The notes beneath the pieces are model-generated. The model searched no databases. It worked only from the letters and a program-made list of their open reading frames with translations, and was not told the origin of the DNA. Shown piece after piece: positions 24,050-34,370 of a stretch of DNA of 64,000 bases; the first letter of the stretch is position 1, and each line of letters begins with the position of its first letter. The stretch is taken from NCBI RefSeq assembly GCF_030296935.1, contig NZ_AP028032.1, positions 3,162,001 through 3,226,000 of the forward strand. Direction: 5' to 3'. The position numbers were made by a program, and so were the translations under genes. This DNA is from Coprobacter fastidiosus. Lineage in GTDB: Bacteria > Bacteroidota > Bacteroidia > Bacteroidales > Coprobacteraceae.

Positions 24050-27000
24050 ATGTTATACACTTTTGTTCTGAGACGGTGGTTGAAGAGAGTTTTGCTGTTA
24101 TCTGTTTTAATGATGATAACCGGCTTAATCAATGCTCAAACCCCTCCTAAAAATGAAAATAAACAAACTTCAGATAAGAAAGAGCAACCTAAAACCCAGC
24201 GTGTTACGGTTATCGGTACGGTACTTGATAGTAAAGAAGAACCGTTACCGGGGGTTGTTGTGAAAGTAAGAGGAACAACACAGGCGGTAGCTACGGATGT
24301 TGACGGGCGGTTTATCATACAGATACCTAAATCGGATAAAGACATATTTCTTGATTTTTCGTTTGTAGGTATGTTGCCGCATTCTATTAAGGTTGTAAAG
24401 CCTGAACGTAAGTTAATTGTTCACTTAAAAGAAGATAATGTCGCTTTAAGTGAGGTTGTGGTAAATGGTTTTTTTGCGCAAGATAAGAAAACTTTTACGG
24501 GAACTGCGACGACGTTACAGCGTGATGATTTGTTGAAGGTTTCCAGTACGAACGTTTTGAAAGCGATTACGGCATTGACTCCTAATATGAAGATTGTAGA
24601 GAATAATGCAGCAGGATCAAATCCGAATGTAGTTCCTGAACTAATAATTCGTGGTGCTAACTCTTTGGCTATTAGTGGAGAGCAGGGAATTAATAACCCG
24701 TTGGTAATATTAGATGGAGTAGAGATTTCTATGGAAGAGCTTTATGATATGGAAATCAATGAAATAGAATCTGTTACGATATTAGAAGATGCTTCGGCTA
24801 CGGTACTTTACGGTGAACGGGCTGCCAACGGTGTAATTTTGGTAGAACGTGTTAGGGCAAAGGATAGTAAAGTGCGTTTACGTTATAGTTTTACTCCGAC
24901 ATTTGCTTATGCCGATCTTTCTTCGATGAACTTGACCAATGCCGAGCAGAAACTGGAATTGGAACGTCTTGCCGGCCTTTATGATACCGATGACGGTTCT
25001 TTAGATCAGGCATATGCATATAAATTGGAAAATATTCGGAAAGGAATCAATACAGAGTGGTATAAAGCTCCGTTGCGGTTCGCCTTCAGCCATTCCCATT
25101 CTCTGACACTTACCGGTATGGGGCAAAACTTATCTTATTCGGCGGGACTTAGCTTTAGAGATACTTATGGTATTATGAAAGGAGACTATCGTCGTAATTA
25201 CGGATTCAATATAAATTTCGGTTATCGGTTGACTGATAAGTTGACTGTCTCTTTTACAGGAAGTTATGGATTGGGCGGAAGTAAGAGTTCTCCTTATGGA
25301 GATTATTCCACATATAGTAAAATGAATCCGTATGAACCGATTTATGATGAATACGGGGAATATATCAAAGAATATTATTTCGATCCTTTCGATCCTTCCG
25401 GATCAGAAAAAAAGATCGAAAATCCTTTGTATAATGCGACTTTATCGAGTTTTAGTAAAAATCAGAGCCGGAATATGAAAAACTCGGTAATGATACGTTG
25501 GGATATCGTACCTCAATTTTATGTTACCGGACAAATAAATTATTCTTCAGATTACAGTCAGTCCGATGTATATGTTTCTCCGGATGATTCTCAATATCTG
25601 TCAACGGTAAATCCTGCCGAAAAAGGTTCTTATACGATCTCCGGAACAAATAATTCGGCATGGGACGGAAAATTTACAGCCAGTTATAGAAAACAGTTTA
25701 AGGATGTCGGGTTTTCTGTTAATGCAGGTTGTTCAAGTATATCTTATAAATACTCCAGCGATTTTTCTGCGCAAGGGATCGGGTTTATGAAGGATAATTT
25801 GAATGATATCAAGTTTGCTATGGGATATACCAAGAATGGAAAGCCGAGTGGTGATGAGAATATCAGCACAAGTGTAGGATTTTATGGAAATACGACGATT
25901 GTTGTTTTAAAACGATATATTATAGACGGAAATCTCTCTTACTCGGGAAATTCTTCGAACGGTGCAAATAAGCGTTTCGGACCGTTCTGGTCGGTCGGTG
26001 CTCGTTGGAATATCCATGAAGAGAAATTTTTTAGAAAGAGTTGGCTGAATGATTTGAGCCTCCGTTGGAATATGGGATCTACGGGAAATGCCGGGTTTAG
26101 TGCAAAACAGGCGGTAACCCGATATCAATATGATCAGGATAATGATTATTATACAGGAGTCGGTGCTACCCCGATAAATATGGGAAATCCCTTATTGAAA
26201 TGGCAAAAGACCTTGAAGAATACATTTGCGATAAATACTCGTATGTTTCAGGATCGTCTCTCATTTAATTTTAGTTTCTATTTAGATAAGACTTTTGATA
26301 TGTTAGTACCCATCGATTTGCCTCCTTCAGTCGGGGTATCCAGTGTGAAAGTCAATATGGGAGAATTACTGAATAAAGGACTTAGTTTTAGTTTGTCCGG
26401 AAGAATTTTGCAAACAAAAGACTGGTATCTGAGCTCTTATATCAACGGGTCTCATAATTTCGATAAAATAACGAAGATCAGCGATGCCTTGGAAAAAACC
26501 AATCAAGGAGGAGATACCGGGACTAAACCTAAACTTCTTTACAAAGAGGGCGGTTCTCAGTACGATATATATGCAGTGCGTTCTGCCGGTATCGATCCGG
26601 CTACTGGGCAGGAAATTTTTATTACCAAAGACGGACATTATACTTTGAAGTATAATGAAGATGATAAAGTTGCTGTGGGAAATGAAAATCCTATATTGAA
26701 AGGAAGTTGGGGAATGACATTGGCGTACAAAGGATTCGGATTGAATCTTACTTCGAGCTATACGTTTGGTGGAGATATTTACAATTCGACGATTGCCGAT
26801 GCTGTTGAGAATATTGATCCTTATTTCAACGTTGACGTTCGAGCTTTTACCGATCGATGGAAACAACCGGGAGACCATACGCGTTTTCTTGGATTAGGTG
26901 AGAAGAAAGAGACCTATCGTTCTGAAAGGTTTGTAGAAAAGAAAAATGAATTTTATCTGTCGAACATAACTTTCACGTACGAGTTGCCTAAGTCGTTTCT

Positions 27001-27139
27001 GAAAAAAATCAAATTGGAGAGATTAGTTGTCGGAATTGCTTACGACGACGTATTCAGAATTTCGTCGGTAAAAATGGAAAGAGGTACTTCATATCCTTAC
27101 CAACGAAGTCTGAATCTTATATTCCGACCGACTTTCTGA
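24050..27139 (+). CDS. SusC/RagA-type TonB-linked outer-membrane transporter
   Basis: 1029 aa. Signal peptide to INAQ (about 29), then a carboxypeptidase-regulatory-like domain (VTVIGTVLDSKEEPLPGVVVKVRGT...DVDGRF), then the plug (LSEVVVNGFFAQDKKTFTGTATTL, PELIIRGANSL, GVNPLVILDGV-type NPLVILDGVEI, LEDASATVLYGERAANGVI). The rest is the 22-strand barrel, ending in SLNLIFRPTF. It imports ligands captured by the SusD partner 33 bp downstream. GERAANG replaces the commoner GSRAANG. With DUF4843 and PKD-like lipoproteins plus a metalloprotease nearby, a peptide ligand (RagAB-like) is more likely than a glycan, since no glycosidase is present. Confidence 0.95.
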   Translation: MLYTFVLRRWLKRVLLLSVLMMITGLINAQTPPKNENKQTSDKKEQPKTQRVTVIGTVLDSKEEPLPGVVVKVRGTTQAVATDVDGRFIIQIPKSDKDIFLDFSFVGMLPHSIKVVKPERKLIVHLKEDNVALSEVVVNGFFAQDKKTFTGTATTLQRDDLLKVSSTNVLKAITALTPNMKIVENNAAGSNPNVVPELIIRGANSLAISGEQGINNPLVILDGVEISMEELYDMEINEIESVTILEDASATVLYGERAANGVILVERVRAKDSKVRLRYSFTPTFAYADLSSMNLTNAEQKLELERLAGLYDTDDGSLDQAYAYKLENIRKGINTEWYKAPLRFAFSHSHSLTLTGMGQNLSYSAGLSFRDTYGIMKGDYRRNYGFNINFGYRLTDKLTVSFTGSYGLGGSKSSPYGDYSTYSKMNPYEPIYDEYGEYIKEYYFDPFDPSGSEKKIENPLYNATLSSFSKNQSRNMKNSVMIRWDIVPQFYVTGQINYSSDYSQSDVYVSPDDSQYLSTVNPAEKGSYTISGTNNSAWDGKFTASYRKQFKDVGFSVNAGCSSISYKYSSDFSAQGIGFMKDNLNDIKFAMGYTKNGKPSGDENISTSVGFYGNTTIVVLKRYIIDGNLSYSGNSSNGANKRFGPFWSVGARWNIHEEKFFRKSWLNDLSLRWNMGSTGNAGFSAKQAVTRYQYDQDNDYYTGVGATPINMGNPLLKWQKTLKNTFAINTRMFQDRLSFNFSFYLDKTFDMLVPIDLPPSVGVSSVKVNMGELLNKGLSFSLSGRILQTKDWYLSSYINGSHNFDKITKISDALEKTNQGGDTGTKPKLLYKEGGSQYDIYAVRSAGIDPATGQEIFITKDGHYTLKYNEDDKVAVGNENPILKGSWGMTLAYKGFGLNLTSSYTFGGDIYNSTIADAVENIDPYFNVDVRAFTDRWKQPGDHTRFLGLGEKKETYRSERFVEKKNEFYLSNITFTYELPKSFLKKIKLERLVVGIAYDDVFRISSVKMERGTSYPYQRSLNLIFRPTF

Positions 27140-27172
27140 TAAACGTGTTGTCAATTTATTTTATTAAAGAAT

Positions 27173-28645
27173 ATGAAAACAATAAAATATATCAAACTCC
27201 TGCTTTGTGTGACGGTATTACCGTTGTTGTTGGCGAGTTGTGCAAATTTCTTGGATGTTAATCCGAAGGCGGAAGTGCTTGATAAAGATCTTTTTGAAAC
27301 GGATGAAGGTGTTGAGGATGCTCTTTATGGGGTATATACGACTTATCGGTCTAATGAGATTTATGGAAAATATATATCTATACTTTATCCGGAAGCTATG
27401 TCTTTAAATTTTTCCGCAAAAGGTGGTGGAGGCTTAGACTACCTTGCTCATGCCGATTTTGAGAATGCTTCTGCACGTTCTTTATGTAATGCTACATGGA
27501 AAAAATCTTATCAGGCTATCGGTTATGTAAATAATATAATACAGAATTTGGAAGCAATCAGTCCGACAAAGTTCAGATATTATAATTTGTATAAGGGAGA
27601 AGCTTTGGGACTGCGGGCAATGTTGCATTTTGACTTGCTAAGGCTATTTGCCGTGGATTATAATGCTAATGACAGGGAAGCTTGGAATAAAGCTATACCT
27701 TATGTCACGCGTTACTCCTATGATATCACTCCATTTTATACGGTAGGTGAGGTATATAATAAAGTGATAAAGGACTTGAAAGATGCTGAAGTTTGTTTAG
27801 AAGAGGATCGGCAATTGGTTCAGGCAGAACGCACTAATATCGGCAGTTCTTTTACCGATTGTCGGGTTATTCACATGAATCTTTATGCTGTACAAGCTCT
27901 TTTGGCTAGAGTATATTGGATGAAACAGGATATGGATAGTGCAGCTATTTATGCCAAGAAAGTAATCGACAGTCAAAAGTTCCCGTTGATGACATCTTCT
28001 GATTTTGTTCAATTCGAGAGAGGGGTATTGAATATGAAAGAGACGATTTTTGGACTTTATGCACCTACTTATGCTTCAAATTGTTATTCGATATTCGGGA
28101 AAACAGGTAGTACGGATATGTTAACGTTAAATCCTGATTATGAAAATTGGTATAGTGATACACAAGGACCTACACCGGAAGGCTCTGATTTACGTCTATC
28201 TGCATGGTTCGGTTCTACACTTGAAGTAAGCCCGGCTTGTGTGAAAATGATCAATTCGATGTTTGATAGCGGTTCTACCGATTCACAATATTCAGGAGAT
28301 TCATATCTTGGAGTAAGTTTGATTCGAGTTCCGGAGATGTATTATATCATGGCAGAGGCGTTGCTTGAAAAAGATCCTCAGCAAGCGACGGCTTATTTTG
28401 ATAAAGTAATCGAATCGCGAGGCATGGTCAAATTTGCCGATCGCGTCGAGGGCGGAATTACAGCAGACGATATTTATATTGAACGGCGGAAAGAATTTTA
28501 TGGAGAAGGACAGCAGTGGTTCAATATGAAGCGTTTGAAGAAAGATATTCAGATCAGCGAGTCGAATGTTCTGGACGGTCGTTTAGATAAAAACTATAAA
28601 ATGTTGATCCCGAATGATGAGGATTTGCGTGATAATTATGAGTAA
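27173..28645 (+). CDS. SusD/RagB-type surface lipoprotein
   Basis: 490 aa with a lipobox (LLLASCANFLDV, Cys23) and the typical start FLDVNPKAEVLDKDLFETDEGVEDALYGVY. TPR-like helices with YNLYKGEALGLRAMLHFDLLRLFA and IERRKEFYGEGQQWFNMKRL are conserved SusD features. It covers the SusC pore and binds the ligand. It is followed by the DUF4843 gene, whose start lies 25 bp after the stop codon. Confidence 0.95.
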   Translation: MKTIKYIKLLLCVTVLPLLLASCANFLDVNPKAEVLDKDLFETDEGVEDALYGVYTTYRSNEIYGKYISILYPEAMSLNFSAKGGGGLDYLAHADFENASARSLCNATWKKSYQAIGYVNNIIQNLEAISPTKFRYYNLYKGEALGLRAMLHFDLLRLFAVDYNANDREAWNKAIPYVTRYSYDITPFYTVGEVYNKVIKDLKDAEVCLEEDRQLVQAERTNIGSSFTDCRVIHMNLYAVQALLARVYWMKQDMDSAAIYAKKVIDSQKFPLMTSSDFVQFERGVLNMKETIFGLYAPTYASNCYSIFGKTGSTDMLTLNPDYENWYSDTQGPTPEGSDLRLSAWFGSTLEVSPACVKMINSMFDSGSTDSQYSGDSYLGVSLIRVPEMYYIMAEALLEKDPQQATAYFDKVIESRGMVKFADRVEGGITADDIYIERRKEFYGEGQQWFNMKRLKKDIQISESNVLDGRLDKNYKMLIPNDEDLRDNYE

Positions 28646-28670
28646 ATTCATTATAATATTGAGTAAAGAT

Positions 28671-29549
28671 ATGGACAGATTAAAAAAATATGAAACAGGA
28701 ATAGTCGGGAGTTTTTTGCTGTCGTTGCTTTTGCTGTTCAGCTCTTGTCAGAATACGGGTCTTATGTATGATGTTTCTCAGCCGGGTACTGTGTACTTTG
28801 TAAAAACAGCATCGGCCGATGCTCCGGTATGTTCGTTTGTTTTTGAAGCTGAGGATGAGATAACCTATGAAGTCCCGGTAAAACTGATGGGGATGCCTTG
28901 CAATTATGACCGGGAATTTGTAGTGACATTAAAACAAGATACAATGACTACGATAAAGGCGGGAGGTGTCAGCTATCCTGTCGAAACAGCCGAATTGGGA
29001 AAAGATTTCGATATGGGAAATTTGATTATACCAGCAGATTCTATCATGGGAAAAATCGTATTTACATTGCATCGCATTCCGGAGATGCAAAATACCTATC
29101 GAAGTGTGTTGATGGAAATCGGTACGAATGAAAATTTTATACCGTTATACGGAGATTATTATCGGTTCTTTATATCCGATGGAGATGTGCCTCTTCCGAC
29201 ATGGTGGAACAACGGAGGTACAGGTACGGGACTCATTGAAGGGTGGCAAATGTATATCGGTAAGTTTTTCCCGGAAAAATTCAGGCTGATGCTTGAATAT
29301 TATTGGGATATGGAAGAAACACAACCTGAATTTTATGAAGAAGCTGTAAGTAAGTATGGCAAATATCTGGATAAAGAGGGTATTACGGCCGGATTTTATC
29401 AAAAAGACAATCCTGCTGTCTGGGCTAAGTATGTTCTGATCCCGTTGTATGAGCATTATAAGGCGAACCCTATTCCGAATGATTGTCCTTTTGCCGAGTC
29501 CGGCAATCAAGGTGAGTTTTGGCGTGATCCGGTTGCGTTGTACAGATGA
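28671..29549 (+). CDS. DUF4843 lipoprotein
   Basis: 292 aa when started at the ATG 28671. The frame is open 19 codons further up into the SusD gene, but the signal peptide and lipobox (LLLFSSCQNTG) follow the later ATG. The domain shows VYFVKTASADAPVCSFVFEAED and VPVKLMGMPCNYDREFVV, beta-sandwich repeats typical of DUF4843, and then FFISDGDVPLPTWWN. The family is almost always coupled to SusCD and PKD-like genes, and is thought to be a surface accessory binding protein. Confidence 0.88.
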   Translation: MDRLKKYETGIVGSFLLSLLLLFSSCQNTGLMYDVSQPGTVYFVKTASADAPVCSFVFEAEDEITYEVPVKLMGMPCNYDREFVVTLKQDTMTTIKAGGVSYPVETAELGKDFDMGNLIIPADSIMGKIVFTLHRIPEMQNTYRSVLMEIGTNENFIPLYGDYYRFFISDGDVPLPTWWNNGGTGTGLIEGWQMYIGKFFPEKFRLMLEYYWDMEETQPEFYEEAVSKYGKYLDKEGITAGFYQKDNPAVWAKYVLIPLYEHYKANPIPNDCPFAESGNQGEFWRDPVALYR

Positions 29550-29577
29550 TATTATTTAATTGTAAAATATTTTTCTT

Positions 29578-31029
29578 ATGCGGAAAATTAATATATGTTT
29601 TTTGATACTGCTGTTGTTGACAGGATGTTACGGTGTGGAAGAGCAAGAACTGACTCCGTTGGCAGAATTGACAATCGGTAATCCTACCGATGTGATTAAT
29701 GCCGATTTGGGGATCGAATTGGTTTTTGATGCTCAGGTATCCAGTGCAAATGACCAAACGGTAAAATATGAATGGGCTTATGGCACTCCGAACCCGTCTT
29801 CTTCGGCTGTATATCCTATAAAAGGTGATCTGAAAGTAATCTCGACAGATCCTAACATAAGATATACGTTTACTCGTGTCGGCAATTATATTATGCGGTT
29901 GAAGATAGATAACGGCGAGTCTATTGTCTTTAAATTCTATACTTTAAATGTCAATTCGGGGTTGGACGAAGGAATCTTGATCTTGAATACCGATGATCAG
30001 GATCATAGTTTGCTGACATTCATTAAAACCCGAACTCCGGAAGAGGAAGAAGAAGGAGCGCAGGAAATATATGAAGATATTGTCGGGATGATAAATCCGG
30101 GTATTGAGATAACAAAAGGCGTCGATCTTTATATCGCCAATAAGAATTCAGAAGGTAACTATCCCGATCTGGTCGTTTCTTCGGCCGATGACAAAGGCTC
30201 GATTATCAGCATGGATCCCCGGAATTTTGAATTGAAGAAAGTTTTAAAAGTCGAGGAACTTTATCCCGGTGTAAAATGCCTCAATTTTGCCGGATTTTCT
30301 TCGTCTGCCAGTGGCCGATATACGATGATGAACGGAACGGACGGAGCCATTTACCGGTATGACCTGTTGACAAATGATGTTGCGCTTCGTACGGATTCGA
30401 GAAATTTAGGGGTCGAAAAAGCTTATTATGGCACATTTGATGACGATCATTATCATTTCTTCTATAAAGAATCGGTAATTTATGCTCCAAGCTATGCTAA
30501 GATCGATAGTACATCGGTTGCAAACGGATCGTCATTGACCGATTACAAAATCGTAAACATGGTTTTCAGAAGAAGAGGTTCAAGAGAATTATGGGTAATT
30601 ACTCGTCGCAAGTCCGATAACAATATTGTATTGCACAAGATGTCCAGTACTTTTACTCAATATGCCAAACGATTGGATTATGCTGAAACAGAACCTATGG
30701 CTATGGATGAAAATTCGGTAATGATTACCACACGGAGATCGGCGCAGATGTACTATAATTATGACAACAAGGTTTATCGTTGGGATTACGCATCCCGTAT
30801 TCCGACAATAAATTCGAAGCCTGCTATTACTCCTCCTGCAGGGGAAGAAATAACGACTTTGGGACGTAGTTATGATGAGAACTATCTCTATGTAGGTACT
30901 TATAACCCTGCCAGATCAGGGAAAAAAGGAAGCCTGTATATTTACGATTTTGCGACCCAAAATTTGGTGAAGAGTTACGAAGGAATTGTCGATAAGCCTG
31001 TAAAAATTCTTTATAAATATAGGATGTAA
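29578..31029 (+). CDS. PKD-like family lipoprotein
   Basis: 483 aa with a lipobox (LLLLTGCYG, Cys17). A PKD-like beta-sandwich (TPLAELTIGNPTDVINADLG...VKYEWAYG...YTFTRVGNYIMRLKI) spans about 28-130. A propeller-like remainder follows (DEGILILNTDDQDHSLLTF, GRYTMMNGTDGAIYRYD). It is a regular fourth member of SusCD-DUF4843-PKD operons, presumably a surface ligand-binding component. 28 bp separate it from DUF4843. Confidence 0.85.
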   Translation: MRKINICFLILLLLTGCYGVEEQELTPLAELTIGNPTDVINADLGIELVFDAQVSSANDQTVKYEWAYGTPNPSSSAVYPIKGDLKVISTDPNIRYTFTRVGNYIMRLKIDNGESIVFKFYTLNVNSGLDEGILILNTDDQDHSLLTFIKTRTPEEEEEGAQEIYEDIVGMINPGIEITKGVDLYIANKNSEGNYPDLVVSSADDKGSIISMDPRNFELKKVLKVEELYPGVKCLNFAGFSSSASGRYTMMNGTDGAIYRYDLLTNDVALRTDSRNLGVEKAYYGTFDDDHYHFFYKESVIYAPSYAKIDSTSVANGSSLTDYKIVNMVFRRRGSRELWVITRRKSDNNIVLHKMSSTFTQYAKRLDYAETEPMAMDENSVMITTRRSAQMYYNYDNKVYRWDYASRIPTINSKPAITPPAGEEITTLGRSYDENYLYVGTYNPARSGKKGSLYIYDFATQNLVKSYEGIVDKPVKILYKYRM

Positions 31030-31048
31030 AAAAATAGAAGATTAATCA

Positions 31049-31080
31049 GGTCGGGCAAAAAAGAAATTTTCTGCCCGACC
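31049..31080 (+). terminator. Hairpin after the SusCD operon
   Basis: GGTCGGGCA pairs with TGCCCGACC. The T tract is short, so it may act as a processing or partial termination site. Confidence 0.5.
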
Positions 31081-31097
31081 GTAAAAATTGACAGTGT

Positions 31098-32579
31098 ATG
31101 AAAAAGAATTTACTAATTGCTTTGTTTGCCCTCTGTGCGTATAGTTTGTATGCCGACGGGCAGGTGGTGACTCTGGACAGCATCATGACCAGAGACGCGT
31201 ATAACGATTTGTGGAAATCGGAAAAATATACTTATGACGAGAAACAGCAGATTGTGAAATATATCAAATGGGATAATACGGGAAGCAGTCTGAAACAGGA
31301 TAGTACCTTTTATCGCTATGATGCGCAGGGGAATATGGTCTTTCGTGAGAAATGGACATACCCGCGCACTTCAAAGTATCCCGGATGGAGAGGTTCTTCT
31401 CGGGAAGAAAATGAATATTCTGCAGATGGGAAACTTTATAAGGAAAAAAGTTGGAGCTACTTTCAACCGAATGCCGATACCGAAGGGGAATGGTATGCGA
31501 ATAGTGGATATACCTATACTTATTATGATAATGGGAGTATTCATACTAAGTTGATGGCAAGTGGCGGTTATAGAGATGGAACTGTGCAACCTTATACGGA
31601 TAAATTGATGTATGTTTATGCCTATGACGATCAAGGACGTGTAATATTGGAAGAATCCTTCGATAAAAGTGCTTCAGAAGAATGGACGGAAAAAAGTAGC
31701 CGAAAAACTTTTGAATATAGTAATGAAAGACTGAAAGATGCTTCTCTTGAGTTATATGAAAATTGTGAAAATGGGGAATGGATACCGTCTAGTAAAACAA
31801 TCAGAGCGTTTGACGATTCCGATAATTTGACACTTATAGAGTATTGGGATTATGATGAAACTTTAAAAAAATGGGAAGGCTCTTCGAAAATCGAATATAC
31901 TTTGAATACAAAAGGAGATATACTTGGTTATTTAGGGTATGAGTGGGAAAATGATAATTGGAAAGTCTCTAAAAAGTCAGAGAATCAATATGATAATATT
32001 GGGAATATGACTCTTGTTCACATTTGGACAGTTGAGGATGATGGTAGTTTGAAAGATTTTTCCGAAACGGGGTATGGATATGATGATCAGGGACGGAAAA
32101 ATATGACTGCTTATTATACTTATTCGAGTGGTGTGAAAATGGGAACTTTAAAATCTGAATATGTTTTTAATGATAAAGATCAGGAAATTGAAAAAACTAC
32201 TTATCAGTGGAGTACGTTTGACAATAATTGGGAAGGGAAAAAGAAAGAAACCACTACCTATAATGAAAATGACGATATCGCATCTATAAAAGAAGATGTT
32301 TTTGACGGGTTCGAATATATGGACCAATATGTACATACATATTATTATACGGTTCATAATACCGGAGGTATTTCTGAAGCGAAGTCCGACACTATGAATT
32401 TTAAAGTTATGGTACAAACCGGCACTATACAAGTTGAAGTATCGGATGACAGCCCGGTTTCCTTTTATGACCTGAACGGTAAATTGATAAAGAGCAATAG
32501 TACGATATGTAGTTCTTTGTCGGCGGGTGTATATGTTGTAAAAGTCGGTGTTAATGCTGTTAAAGTAATGGTCCCTTAA
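31098..32579 (+). CDS. Secreted YD-repeat-like protein with a C-terminal sorting-like domain
   Basis: 493 aa, signal peptide to LYADG (about 21). The body is built of repeats of the type YTYDEKQQIVKYIKWDN and YDAQGNMVFREKW, i.e. beta-hairpin strands like YD/RHS repeats or DUF3836-like proteins. The last 70 residues (VSFYDLNGKLIKSNS...SAGVYVVKVGVNAVKVMVP) match the sorting-like end of the gene at 18630. It follows the SusCD operon on the same strand, with a hairpin between, so it may be partly cotranscribed. Its ligand is unknown. Confidence 0.8.
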   Translation: MKKNLLIALFALCAYSLYADGQVVTLDSIMTRDAYNDLWKSEKYTYDEKQQIVKYIKWDNTGSSLKQDSTFYRYDAQGNMVFREKWTYPRTSKYPGWRGSSREENEYSADGKLYKEKSWSYFQPNADTEGEWYANSGYTYTYYDNGSIHTKLMASGGYRDGTVQPYTDKLMYVYAYDDQGRVILEESFDKSASEEWTEKSSRKTFEYSNERLKDASLELYENCENGEWIPSSKTIRAFDDSDNLTLIEYWDYDETLKKWEGSSKIEYTLNTKGDILGYLGYEWENDNWKVSKKSENQYDNIGNMTLVHIWTVEDDGSLKDFSETGYGYDDQGRKNMTAYYTYSSGVKMGTLKSEYVFNDKDQEIEKTTYQWSTFDNNWEGKKKETTTYNENDDIASIKEDVFDGFEYMDQYVHTYYYTVHNTGGISEAKSDTMNFKVMVQTGTIQVEVSDDSPVSFYDLNGKLIKSNSTICSSLSAGVYVVKVGVNAVKVMVP

Positions 32580-32673
32580 TTATTATTTCGAGAAGAATAG
32601 AGCCAAAAAGTCCGGATATATTATCGGATTTGGATGGGCTTTTAAAATAATACATCGCAAAAATAAATTTGAG

Positions 32674-32719
32674 AAAAGCGTAATGAATTAGCATAAATAG
32701 CTTTCGTTACGCTTTTTTT
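32674..32719 (+). terminator. Terminator after the YD-repeat-like gene
   Basis: AAAGCGTAATG pairs with CGTTACGCTTT (one G-T), with T7. The following 32720-32959 holds an inverted pair TTTCTGCGCAATG / CATTACGCAGAAA (near 32817 and 32862) but no gene. Confidence 0.7.
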
Positions 32720-32959
32720 GTATTAAGGCATAGAAAACCTTATTGTAGCCAAATTGCACAGAAGTCCGGTCATCGGTTCATTATACTCTATGAGAGGGTG
32801 TAGTAGATTTCATCGTTTTTCTGCGCAATGGAAAAACGAAAGAATAAAATTGTAATATACTCATTACGCAGAAATACAAAAAAGCTCTGTTCTTCATAAA
32901 CGATAAATAGTGCTTTTTTGTAACTTTATAGCCTATTTTAATCGATTATACATTCAAAA

Positions 32960-33412
32960 ATGGAAATAGAAAAATTACAATATTTATCAGATGAAATTTT
33001 AGATGAGTTGTTGATAGTATGGGAAAAGTCTGTACGTAGTTCTCATCATTTCTTAAAAGAAGAAGATATAGAATATTTCCGACCGTTAATTCGAAATCAA
33101 TATTTTCCGGCAGTTGAACTTTTTGTAATACGAAATGAAATCAGACAAATTGTCGCTTTTATGGGGTTAAGTGATGATATGTTAGAAATGTTGTTTGTAC
33201 TGCCTGAAGAGCAAGGAAATGGTTATGGCAAAGGATTAGTGGATTATGCGATCAACAAATGTAATATCTATAAAGTAGATGTGAATGAAGATAACGAACA
33301 GGCTTATCAATTTTATTTGCATATGGGGTATGAAGCCATAGGACGAGATGAATATGATTCTTCAGGTAAACCTTTTCCTATTCTACACTTACAACAGCCG
33401 TCAAATCGTTGA
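32960..33412 (+). CDS. GNAT-family N-acetyltransferase
   Basis: 150 aa, single GNAT domain. EMLFVLPEEQGNGYGKGLVDYAI (about 76-98) is motif A with the acetyl-CoA pyrophosphate loop, and VDVNEDNEQAYQFYLHMGYEAIGR is motif B. The start KLQYLSDEILDELLIVWEKSVRSSHHFL is shared with YjaB-like enzymes. The substrate cannot be read from the sequence. It is a single gene, convergent with the GtrA-like gene. Confidence 0.9.
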   Translation: MEIEKLQYLSDEILDELLIVWEKSVRSSHHFLKEEDIEYFRPLIRNQYFPAVELFVIRNEIRQIVAFMGLSDDMLEMLFVLPEEQGNGYGKGLVDYAINKCNIYKVDVNEDNEQAYQFYLHMGYEAIGRDEYDSSGKPFPILHLQQPSNR

Positions 33413-33437
33413 AAGTGAAATTAATTTCCAGAGATAT

Positions 33438-33860
33438 TTATCTGTTTTTATGAGGGTGAATCTTTTTTATCCATTTGAAAGATGGCTTCAGAGCCATACG
33501 TACCAGTAAAAAATTGATCGGAAGAATGACAATCCAAACAGGCATAGGGGCATACGCTTTGGGTACACCGAGAAATATGAATAAATTGAAACAAGATATT
33601 TGCAACAGATAGTTAATGACATGACTTCCGCAAAATCGGATTGCGTTTTTAACCGAAGGTTTGGTTTTGAATGTGTAGTAGTTCGATAATAAGAAGTTAC
33701 AGACAAAACTGATAATGAATCCGGTAGTATAAGCAATGTTTAAAGAGAGAAAATTGCTTAGTGCTAAATAAATGCTATAATGTATGACCGTAATGATCGT
33801 ACCGGTGACAATGAAGCGGAAAAGTTCACGGTAACGAAGCTTTTGTTTCATAAACGGCAT
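33438..33860 (-). CDS. GtrA-family membrane protein
   Basis: 140 aa with four membrane segments (about 15-33, 40-58, 78-96, 106-122). RFIVTGTIITVIHYSIYLAL and NFLLSNYYTFKTKPS are GtrA hallmarks. Family members move or bind lipid-linked sugars for glycosylation of surface polymers. There is no glycosyltransferase next to it. The promoter TACATTTG on the minus strand lies at 33917-33924. The start may be the Met at position 4. Confidence 0.88.
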   Translation of the reverse strand: MPFMKQKLRYRELFRFIVTGTIITVIHYSIYLALSNFLSLNIAYTTGFIISFVCNFLLSNYYTFKTKPSVKNAIRFCGSHVINYLLQISCFNLFIFLGVPKAYAPMPVWIVILPINFLLVRMALKPSFKWIKKIHPHKNR

Positions 33861-34370
33861 TAATTCTAACTTAATAAATATTCGTTTTTGTGGAACTATG
33901 AATTATAAAATTCTGACAAATGTAATGTAAAAAGATTAGATACACAATTTTATTACCGATTTGCTTTATATTTTGTAGTATGATTTTTTTAAGAGCTTTT
34001 TGGAAGCTTGTTGTCGGTTGATTGATGTATCCTGTTTACAGGAATAGTTGTTAAACAGTTAATTGAATGTGGAAATTTACAATGGATTTTTTTAGAGAAT
34101 TGGGAGATATAAAGTTCAATAAAAGGGCATTTCATTTTATTGCAATAAAGCCTGATCTCACCATTTACTACATCCTTCAAAATGGCTTTAATAAACTCTT
34201 GAACATCGATAGACAATATCTATAGTTCTGTTATCTTGTTTATATTCATATTTTAATTGTGAAATACGACTTTTGAGGGAGAAATATTACTGTTTGTAGA
34301 TGAAGCCATCGGAAGTAATAAGGATCTGTATTAGTATCAAAGGCATAGCAACCATGAACCCCATAAACGC
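33861..34370. other. Non-coding region between the GtrA-like gene and the dnaK terminator
   Basis: About 510 bp. Apart from the GtrA promoter (minus-strand TACATTTG, 33917-33924) I see nothing definite. A 75-codon minus-strand frame at 33989-34216 has no recognisable content. Confidence 0.5.

Noticed and set aside
26366-26878. Minus-strand 170-aa frame within SusC
   Set aside because: Antisense to the conserved barrel; no promoter or motif.
33989-34216. 75-aa minus-strand frame upstream of the GtrA-like gene
   Set aside because: No promoter, no family, and average composition of non-coding DNA.
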